A stretch of DNA of 11,024 bases. It comes from Deltaproteobacteria bacterium (GTDB lineage Bacteria > Desulfobacterota > Syntrophia > Syntrophales > Smithellaceae). Below are positions 1 through 5,343 of the stretch, piece by piece; within the stretch, counting starts at the first letter, position 1; every line of letters starts with the position of its first letter. The stretch is from the NCBI GenBank assembly GCA_011046295.1, contig DSAV01000198.1, positions 1-11,024 of the forward strand, in the 5' to 3' direction. Position numbers and translations under genes: made by a program. The notes under the pieces were generated by a model that was not told the DNA's origin, searched no databases, and was given only the letters and a program-made list of their open reading frames with translations.

Positions 1-54
1 ACTGATCTCCTCCCGCTCATTAAGCCCCAATCGCCGATAACTTACACCTTCCAT
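1..54 (-). CDS. IS30-family transposase, N-terminal fragment (runs off left edge)
   Basis: Eighteen codons are open from an ATG at 54 to the window edge. The peptide reads MEGVSYRRLGLNEREEIS. The pattern Y-R-x-L-x-x-x-E-R-E-E-I-S is what IS30-family transposases show just before their N-terminal helix-turn-helix, where the element recognises its own ends. A GGGAGG Shine-Dalgarno sits 8 bases upstream, which supports the start. The DDE catalytic domain would lie outside the window, so intactness cannot be judged. The reading is co-directional with pnp, whose stop is 91 bases upstream, so read-through from the operon could reach it. An unrelated short hypothetical protein remains possible because only 18 residues are seen. 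Confidence 0.55.
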   Translation of the reverse strand, partial: MEGVSYRRLGLNEREEIS

Positions 55-62
55 CTCTAACG

Positions 63-68
63 CCTCCC
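63..68 (-). promoter_or_regulatory. Ribosome binding site of the left-edge transposase
   Basis: GGGAGG on the minus strand, 8 bases before the ATG at 54. It is the main support for calling a real gene start at the window edge. Confidence 0.6.
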
Positions 69-145
69 TTCAATATCCACCATAGAATACCAAAGTGTTG
101 CGCTAGATTCTTGAGCCTAAGAAGGTTTTAAAAAATTGACTTAAA

Positions 146-2269
146 CTATTTAGTGGGTTCCTGCCCTAAAGCGTCCTTGCGGCTGAGGCGTATTTTCCCC
201 TGCTTGTCCACCTCAAGCACTTTTACCTTAACCTCGTCGCCTTCCTGAAGGACGTCAGTGACCTTGTTGATTCTTTCTTTGGCGATTTGCGATATGTGCA
301 ATAAGCCTTCCGTGCCGGGCAAAATTTCCACAAAGGCGCCGAAATCGACAATTTTCTTTACCGTGCCGCTGTATATTTTACCAACTTCCGCTTCTTCCGT
401 CAGCCACTTGACCATGGCTACGGCGCGTGCCGCTGCTTCAGCGTCGGCCGAGGCAATGGTTACGGTGCCGTCATCTTCTACATCAATTGTGACGCCCGTT
501 TCGCTGATAATCTGCCGAATATTTTTGCCGCCTGAACCAATAACCGTTCTTACCTGGTCTTCTTTGACTTTGATTGTTGTGATCCTTGGAGCGTAAGTGG
601 AAATATCAGGACGCGGTGCAGCTATTGTTTCGCGCAATTTGTTGATAATATGAATCCTGCCTTCACGTGCCTGATCAAGAGCTTTTCTTAATATTTCTTC
701 GGTCAGGCCGTCAATTTTTATATCCATTTGCATGGCAGTAACGCCTTTTTCCGTACCGCAAACTTTGAAATCCATGTCTCCGGCATGGTCCTCGTCACCG
801 AGGATATCGGATAAAATGACAACTTCATCACCTTCTTTCAGAAGCCCCATGGCGATACCCGCGACCATGTTTTTTACCGGAACACCGGCGTCCATTAAAG
901 ACAGACTTCCTCCGCATACCGTAGCCATGGAAGAAGAGCCGTTGGAAGAAAGAATTTCCGAGACAATCCTTATTGTATAAGGAAATTCTTCGGGAGACGG
1001 CAAAACAGGCACAATCGCTTTGCGTGCCAGTGCCCCATGGCCGATTTCCCTTCTGCCGGGACTGCGCAGGAATTTTGCTTCTCCCACGCAGTAAGGCGGG
1101 AAATTATAATGCAGCATGAATGTTCTCATTTCCTCGCCGCCCACGTAATCCATGCGCTGTTCGTCCGAAGACGTACCCAGGGTGAGCGCGACCAATGCCT
1201 GCGTTTCACCACGGTTAAATAAAGCGGAACCATGGGCGCGCGGCAGCACGCTTATATCCGCGCTGATGGGGCGGATGTCCGAAGAAGTTCTGCCGTCGAT
1301 TCTCCTTTTCTCTGTGACAATCATATCGCGCAGAATACGTCTTTCTAATTCCTCTATGATTTCCGCCGTGGCGGCGCACAATACGGCATCATCACCCCCG
1401 ATATTTTTAATTGTCTGCTCTCTGACTTCGCTCAGCTTGGCGTAACGCTCCAGCTTTCGCGGTATGTTATAGGCTTGAGTCAGTCCGGCCAGAGCTTCGG
1501 TGCTGACACGCGCGAACAGTTCTTCGTCAGGCTTTTTTTCTTCCACATGTCTTTTATCCTTGCCGATGGATTCACGCATTTTATCCTGCAGGTCGATTAT
1601 CGGGCGAACGGCTTCCATGCCGAAATTGATGGCATCGATGATGACGTCTTCAGCCACTTCCCACGCATCGCCTTCCATCATGACCAGTTCGACATCATAG
1701 GGACGTCCGGATTTAGAAGGCGTAACTTTTCTGCCGACCATGAAAATATTTAATTCGCTTTCCTGCATTTTTTCGGCAGATAGATTGCAGACAAGCTCTC
1801 CGTTGATTTTGCCGACGCGCACGCCCGCGATAGGACCTTTGAAGGGGACATCCGATATACTGAGCGCGGCAGAAGCTCCCAGCATCGCCGTCACATCGGA
1901 ATCATTTTCCCTGTCGACGGAAAGAACTGTAGCTATCACCTGCGTTTCGAAAAAATATCCCTTCGGAAACAAAGGACGGATTGATCTGTCAATGATACGC
2001 GAAGTTAAAACTTCTTTTTCATTCGGACGCCCCTCTCGTTTAAAGAAACCGCCGGGAATTTTTCCCGCGGCAAATGTCATTTCCTGATAATCCACCGTCA
2101 AGGGGAGGAAATCAATCCCCTGTCGAACCGTTTTTAAAGAAACTACTGTAACTAAAACTACTGTGTCTCCATAATAAACCAAAACAGAGCCATCAGCCTG
2201 GCCGGCGACATAATCTGTTTTTATAGAAACATTGCGCCCGGCGAAATCTGTACTAAACATATTACTCAT
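146..2269 (-). CDS. pnp: Polyribonucleotide nucleotidyltransferase (PNPase)
   Basis: PNPase degrades RNA 3'-to-5' using phosphate, releasing nucleoside diphosphates; it is a cytoplasmic homotrimer and often part of an RNA degradosome. The 707-residue length is usual. Domains in order: first RNase PH fold (~10-140) with an FFKR RNA-contact loop at 75-78; all-helical linker (~145-320); second RNase PH fold (~325-545), the catalytic one, with GRREIGHG at 405-412, the phosphate-binding SSNGSSS at 441-447 and GDEDHAGDMD at 491-500. By alignment D494, D500 and K502 match the E. coli catalytic D486, D492 and K494. A KH domain (~563-620) carries GSGG at 578-581, and an S1 domain (~630-697) closes the protein. 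All key residues are present. The ATG at 2269 has GGAGG 9 bases upstream; a second in-frame ATG three codons on is less well placed. It is the last operon gene before the insertion-sequence edge. Confidence 0.98.
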   Translation of the reverse strand: MSNMFSTDFAGRNVSIKTDYVAGQADGSVLVYYGDTVVLVTVVSLKTVRQGIDFLPLTVDYQEMTFAAGKIPGGFFKREGRPNEKEVLTSRIIDRSIRPLFPKGYFFETQVIATVLSVDRENDSDVTAMLGASAALSISDVPFKGPIAGVRVGKINGELVCNLSAEKMQESELNIFMVGRKVTPSKSGRPYDVELVMMEGDAWEVAEDVIIDAINFGMEAVRPIIDLQDKMRESIGKDKRHVEEKKPDEELFARVSTEALAGLTQAYNIPRKLERYAKLSEVREQTIKNIGGDDAVLCAATAEIIEELERRILRDMIVTEKRRIDGRTSSDIRPISADISVLPRAHGSALFNRGETQALVALTLGTSSDEQRMDYVGGEEMRTFMLHYNFPPYCVGEAKFLRSPGRREIGHGALARKAIVPVLPSPEEFPYTIRIVSEILSSNGSSSMATVCGGSLSLMDAGVPVKNMVAGIAMGLLKEGDEVVILSDILGDEDHAGDMDFKVCGTEKGVTAMQMDIKIDGLTEEILRKALDQAREGRIHIINKLRETIAAPRPDISTYAPRITTIKVKEDQVRTVIGSGGKNIRQIISETGVTIDVEDDGTVTIASADAEAAARAVAMVKWLTEEAEVGKIYSGTVKKIVDFGAFVEILPGTEGLLHISQIAKERINKVTDVLQEGDEVKVKVLEVDKQGKIRLSRKDALGQEPTK

Positions 2270-2308
2270 TTATTTTTTCCTCCATTTAAAATCTCAAAAA
2301 GATGGTAA

Positions 2309-2323
2309 CCGGGAAGTTCCCGG
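2309..2323 (-). promoter_or_regulatory. Hairpin in the rpsO-pnp intergenic leader
   Basis: Near-perfect inverted repeat CCGGGA-ACT-TCCCGG (6-bp stem, 3-base loop) 40 bases before the pnp start. It is not directly followed by a T-run, so it is more likely an RNA-processing or stability element than an efficient terminator. In E. coli the same interval carries a hairpin cut by RNase III that mediates PNPase autoregulation; equivalence here is inference. Confidence 0.4.
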
Positions 2324-2334
2324 CGTAAAACACC

Positions 2335-2353
2335 ACTGCCGCCGAAGCGAAGT
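2335..2353 (-). promoter_or_regulatory. UUCG-loop hairpin in the rpsO-pnp leader
   Basis: On the minus strand CGC-TTCG-GCG forms a stem closed by a C(UUCG)G tetraloop, extended past an internal mismatch by ACT/AGT. Together with the hairpin at 2309-2323 it structures the 133-base spacer between rpsO and pnp. Its function is unknown; processing or mRNA stability are plausible. Confidence 0.35.
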
Positions 2354-2402
2354 CGCATCAATGTCGGTTTCCGGCAAGCCATCGTCTGATGATGTGCTAC
2401 TT

Positions 2403-2669
2403 TTATTTTCTGAGTCCAAGACGTTTAACTACTTTACGATACCGCTCGACGTCGTTATTCTTGATATAATTAAGAAGCCTTCTTCTTTGGCCGACTAATT
2501 TCAGCAAGCCGCGACGTGAATGGTGGTCTTTCTTGTGCGCTTTGAAGTGCTCAGTCAAGTATTCGATTCTGGCACTCAAAAGCGCTACCTGGACTTCGGG
2601 CGAACCCGTGTCCTTTTCGTGAAGCTGATAATCCTTGATTAATGTCTTTCTTTTTTCCAAACTTAACAC
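2403..2669 (-). CDS. rpsO: 30S ribosomal protein S15
   Basis: S15 is a primary binder of the central domain of 16S rRNA and forms a bridge to the 50S subunit; it nucleates assembly of the S6/S18/S11/S21 platform. The 88-residue product has the family core: DTGSPEVQVALL (20-31), the HFKAHKKDHHSRRGLL segment (41-56) that contacts rRNA, and the C-terminal YRKVVKRLGLRK. The start is GTG at 2669, not ATG, and is chosen because GAGGAGG lies 7 bases upstream and the length matches the usual 88-89 residues. It lies 50 bases after truB and 133 before pnp, the rpsO-pnp pairing conserved across bacteria. S15 commonly represses its own translation, but I see no clear pseudoknot or hairpin in the 50-base leader. 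Confidence 0.97.
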   Translation of the reverse strand: MLSLEKRKTLIKDYQLHEKDTGSPEVQVALLSARIEYLTEHFKAHKKDHHSRRGLLKLVGQRRRLLNYIKNNDVERYRKVVKRLGLRK

Positions 2670-2676
2670 TCTCTTT

Positions 2677-2683
2677 CCTCCTC
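2677..2683 (-). promoter_or_regulatory. Strong ribosome binding site fixing the GTG start of rpsO
   Basis: GAGGAGG on the minus strand, 7 bases before GTG at 2669. It decides the non-ATG start of rpsO. Confidence 0.75.
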
Positions 2684-2719
2684 ACTGACTAATCCATTTA
2701 TTGCATGAATTTATTTTTA

Positions 2720-3667
2720 TTAATTGCTAAAAACCCTGACAATTTTTGCTGCCGGCGTTTTTTCGTCTGATTGCGCAAACGTCTCCGGCCCGGCGGTAAA
2801 CTGTGCCAGGGCCACCAGTTTTCCCTCGTTATTGATAAACTTTATCATATCTCCGGGTGTAAGAAAAGGCACAACATGCCGCTTCATCATTTCTGCCGTA
2901 GGCTGTATGCCCTGGCGCAATTTTATGACAAAATTATCATCAACCTCAATAACTTTCGCCAAAGGCAATAATTTTTCCATGGGCAATATTTTTTCCAAAA
3001 ACTCCGTTTTTTTACTCATTCTTTTATCATTGGTTGCCCTGCCATTAGTGAGGGAAACCGCCATTTCTTCGGAAAAAAAACCGCTGCGCAGGCGCCGCAA
3101 ATCGGATAAACACGCTCCGCAGCCCAGCTTTTCTCCGATATCCGAACAAAGCGCTCTGATATATGTTCCTTTCGAGCAGGTTACCCGGAAAGTCACGCGC
3201 GGCCAGGATATATTGTCCACAGCGATATTAAATATTTCCGCATCCCGCAACGGGCTTTCGGGGAAAATGCCGCTGCGTGCCCATTTATATAAAGGTTTGC
3301 CGCGATATTTTACCGCAGAATAAGCAGGCGGACTCTGTTTTATTTTTCCGGCCATCTGGGCCAAGGCCAGGCGTATTTCCCTTTCGGGCAAAACTTTATC
3401 CGATTCGGCAATAATTTTTCCGCTGCTGTCCAAAGTATCCGTCTTTACACCCATAAGCATTGTTGCCAGATATTCCTTTTCCTCAGCGGCCAAAAAGCCG
3501 GCCAGCTTGGTTGCTTCGTTCAGGCACACGGTAAGAACACCTGTGGCCATGGGGTCCAGCGTGCCGGTGTGCCCTGCTTTTTTCGCGCCGACGATTTTTT
3601 TAACTTCTCTTACGACATCGTGGGACGTCTTTCCCGGCGGCTTATCTATTATTAATGCACCGTTCAT
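2720..3667 (-). CDS. truB: tRNA pseudouridine(55) synthase
   Basis: TruB isomerises U55 in the T-loop of almost all tRNAs to pseudouridine and also acts as a tRNA-folding chaperone. The 315-residue protein starts MNGALIIDKPPGKTSHDVV, the family N-terminus, and carries GHTGTLDPMATGVL (32-45) in which D38 is the catalytic aspartate. KQSPPAYSAVKYRGKPLYKWAR (about 109-130) and CSKGTYIRAL (about 164-173) are further core motifs. The C-terminal ~80 residues look like a PUA-type RNA-binding domain. The ATG at 3667 follows the nrnA stop by only 3 bases and has no convincing Shine-Dalgarno, so translation is probably coupled to nrnA. Nothing is truncated. Confidence 0.96.
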   Translation of the reverse strand: MNGALIIDKPPGKTSHDVVREVKKIVGAKKAGHTGTLDPMATGVLTVCLNEATKLAGFLAAEEKEYLATMLMGVKTDTLDSSGKIIAESDKVLPEREIRLALAQMAGKIKQSPPAYSAVKYRGKPLYKWARSGIFPESPLRDAEIFNIAVDNISWPRVTFRVTCSKGTYIRALCSDIGEKLGCGACLSDLRRLRSGFFSEEMAVSLTNGRATNDKRMSKKTEFLEKILPMEKLLPLAKVIEVDDNFVIKLRQGIQPTAEMMKRHVVPFLTPGDMIKFINNEGKLVALAQFTAGPETFAQSDEKTPAAKIVRVFSN

Positions 3668-3670
3668 AAA

Positions 3671-4624
3671 TTACCGCGTTTCTTTTATTCCCCGGAGAAT
3701 TTCCATCTTGACGGTTTCGATGTCGCCTTTTATCCGGCAGGCTGCGGCATTCATATGACCGCCACCTCCGAATTTTTTCGCTATTTTTTCCACATCTACC
3801 TTGTCTTTGGAGCGCAGGCTGAGTTTGAAGTAATCATTTTCCATCTGTGTGTATAAAATCGATATGGAGATTCCTTTTACCGAACGAGGTATATCCACAA
3901 GGCCTTCTGTGTGCTCATAAGACGCACCTGTTTCCCTCATCGCGCTTTGCGTGACAACTAATGAGCCTACTCTATTTTCAAAATCCAAAAACAATGTTTC
4001 CAGCGTTTTTTTGAGCAATCTGATTTTTGCCGGGGAATCGCTTTCGTAAATATTTTCAGATATCCATTGCGGATCAGCGCCATTTTCCACCAGCCTGCTT
4101 GCCGCCCAAAGTGTGTTTTTGCTGGTGTTGGAATATCGAAACCCTCCAGTGTCGGTAAGGATGGCCGCGTACAGGTTGGTGCAGATATCCTTGTTCATTT
4201 TACGGCTCATTTCTTCAAACAGCCGGAAGATAAGTTCCCCGGTGGAGCTTGCCCGGCCATCCCATAGTTTCAGCGGAGAAAAGCCATTGTTGGAAATATG
4301 GTGGTCAATATTAATAAGTTTATTTGCTTTGCAAATTTCTCCGGCTTTGTCACCGATACGTTCCAGTTCACTGCAATCCAGAACGAAGGCGGCGTCAAAT
4401 TGTTTAACGTCAGCGAGTTCATGGACGATATTTTCTGCCGCCGGCAGGAAGCGGTAATGGTCAGGCGTTTCATCCTGGTTGTAGATGACCGCTCTTTTGC
4501 CCATATCTTTAAGCACCAGATAAAGCGCAAGTTCCGAGCCCAGAGCATCACCGTCGAGTTTGATGTGCGACGTGATGAGAAAATTTTGTCCTTCTTCTAT
4601 CGTTTTTATAATTTCTTTAATCAT
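3671..4624 (-). CDS. nrnA: NrnA-type DHH/DHHA1 phosphoesterase (nano-RNase / pAp phosphatase)
   Basis: DHH-family phosphoesterases of this type hydrolyse 2-5 nt RNA remnants and often 3'-phosphoadenosine 5'-phosphate, with Mn2+ held by conserved Asp/His. The 317-residue product shows motif I SHIKLDGDALGS, motif II DCSELERIGD, motif III NIDHHISN and motif IV TDTGGFRYSNTS. A C-terminal DHHA1 domain has GGGGHMNAA, which binds the substrate backbone. The chosen ATG at 4624 gives the family N-terminus, has GGAAG 6 bases upstream and overlaps the rbfA stop by 8 bases. The open frame extends 32 codons further upstream to 4720, but that part only overlaps rbfA and lacks family character. Next to pnp, it would finish off oligoribonucleotides that PNPase leaves. 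Which substrate it prefers cannot be read from sequence. Confidence 0.9.
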   Translation of the reverse strand: MIKEIIKTIEEGQNFLITSHIKLDGDALGSELALYLVLKDMGKRAVIYNQDETPDHYRFLPAAENIVHELADVKQFDAAFVLDCSELERIGDKAGEICKANKLINIDHHISNNGFSPLKLWDGRASSTGELIFRLFEEMSRKMNKDICTNLYAAILTDTGGFRYSNTSKNTLWAASRLVENGADPQWISENIYESDSPAKIRLLKKTLETLFLDFENRVGSLVVTQSAMRETGASYEHTEGLVDIPRSVKGISISILYTQMENDYFKLSLRSKDKVDVEKIAKKFGGGGHMNAAACRIKGDIETVKMEILRGIKETR

Positions 4625-4976
4625 TTTTTTCTTCCGACTGCGCAATAGTCGCCAATATTCTGTCAATGCGGCTGCCGTACCCGAATGATTGGTCATGAAT
4701 AAAGCTGATTTGAGGAACAAATCGCAGCTGCAGCCGCCTTCCTAGTTCCCGCCGCACAAAAGCCATTGCCTTGTCCAGTCCCGTGAGCATTTCCGCCGAG
4801 CATTCATCCTTGCCCATTTCCACAAAATAAATTTTCGCGTTGCGCAAATCATCAGTGACTTTTACGGAAGTAATGGTCATGGCATGCACGCGGGGGTCTT
4901 TAACATCCTTTAAAAATATGTCGGATATCTCGGCCATGATTTGTTCAGCCACTCTGTCCGCTCTTTTAAAATTCAT
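4617..4976 (-). CDS. rbfA: 30S ribosome-binding factor A
   Basis: RbfA binds the immature 30S subunit near 16S helix 1/helix 28, helps 3'-end maturation and is important at low temperature. The 119-residue protein matches the usual length (~115-135). It has the family's RADRVAEQI start, KDPRVHAMTITSVKVTDDL (25-43) and the AKIYF strand, with an RRELGRRLQLRFVPQISF segment (75-92) typical of the KH-like fold. The ATG at 4976 overlaps the stop of the DUF503 gene in an ATGA junction (4 bases), and its own stop overlaps nrnA by 8 bases, so the three genes are likely translationally coupled. A weak AAAGG lies 9 bases before the start. Confidence 0.95.
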   Translation of the reverse strand: MNFKRADRVAEQIMAEISDIFLKDVKDPRVHAMTITSVKVTDDLRNAKIYFVEMGKDECSAEMLTGLDKAMAFVRRELGRRLQLRFVPQISFIHDQSFGYGSRIDRILATIAQSEEKND

Positions 4977-5308
4977 TGGTATTTACCTTTGTCGTTATAC
5001 ACTTCCTCTTCCGGAAAACCGGAAACAACCATTATTTCTATCTTGCTGTCCAGTATTTCGGCCCCACGAATGCGCTCAATGAATTTGAGCAGATAATCCA
5101 CTTTTCCATTCACATAACGTGAATCATTGCCCACGCAGGCAAAACCGATTTCGGCGAACGTGTGATTGTCGAGCCTGCCCACTTGAGCGATGGAGACGTT
5201 AAATTCGTTTTGCGTCCGCTTTATAATTCTTTTTAAGACGTTTCTTTTTTCTTTTAAAGAGCCGCTTTCCTCGATGCGCAGGCTTATTATTCCGTAACCG
5301 ATAACCAT
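4973..5308 (-). CDS. ylxP: DUF503 / YlxP-family protein
   Basis: This 111-residue protein belongs to the DUF503 (YlxP) family, a small alpha/beta protein of unresolved biochemical role that is repeatedly found between infB and rbfA, as in the Bacillus nusA-infB operon. Diagnostic features are the N-terminal strand VIGYGIISLRI, the SLKEKRNVLKRIIKR helix (17-31), NVSIAQVGRLDNH (37-49) and AEIGFACVGND (52-62). The C-terminus extends about 15 residues beyond the compact ~95-residue family core. It starts at ATG 5308, 35 bases after infB, with only a weak GGA-type ribosome binding site adjoining a small hairpin, and overlaps rbfA by 4 bases. Its neighbourhood suggests ribosome assembly or initiation, but that is inference. 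Confidence 0.88.
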   Translation of the reverse strand: MVIGYGIISLRIEESGSLKEKRNVLKRIIKRTQNEFNVSIAQVGRLDNHTFAEIGFACVGNDSRYVNGKVDYLLKFIERIRGAEILDSKIEIMVVSGFPEEEVYNDKGKYQ

Positions 5309-5318
5309 AGATGTCTAT

Positions 5319-5338
5319 CCGGAGTAACTATTATCCGG
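5319..5338 (-). promoter_or_regulatory. Small hairpin before the ylxP start
   Basis: In the 35-base infB-ylxP gap the minus strand can fold as CCGGATAA / TTA-C-TCCGG with one bulged C and a 3-base loop, 10 bases before the ylxP ATG. Its 3' arm includes the only GGA-like ribosome-binding stretch, so it could tune ylxP translation. No T-run follows, so it is not a terminator. Confidence 0.3.
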
Positions 5339-5343
5339 TTTAC

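Larger units (their letters stand above)
1..115 (-). mobile_element. Edge of a probable IS30-family insertion sequence (partial)
   Basis: The leftmost ~115 bases look like the 5' end of an insertion sequence whose body lies outside the window. The minus strand has a short non-coding lead containing GAATCTAGCGCAACACTTTGG (about 91-111, lower strand), a strong ribosome binding site and then a transposase-like start. The GCGCAACA block resembles the CGCAACA stretch I recall in IS30 terminal repeats. The outer boundary is not defined by sequence alone, because the other end and target duplication are not visible; I place it between about 105 and 125. It lies immediately downstream of pnp, in the same orientation. 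The family assignment is inference. Confidence 0.5.

Noticed and set aside
2724..3323. Plus-strand open frame of 199 codons opposite truB
   Set aside because: Shadow of truB; no recognisable protein and no context for a plus-strand gene in this minus-strand operon.
4625..4720. N-terminal extension of nrnA to an upstream ATG at 4720
   Set aside because: The extra 32 codons lie wholly within rbfA, lack DHH-family similarity, and the ATG at 4624 has a better ribosome binding site.
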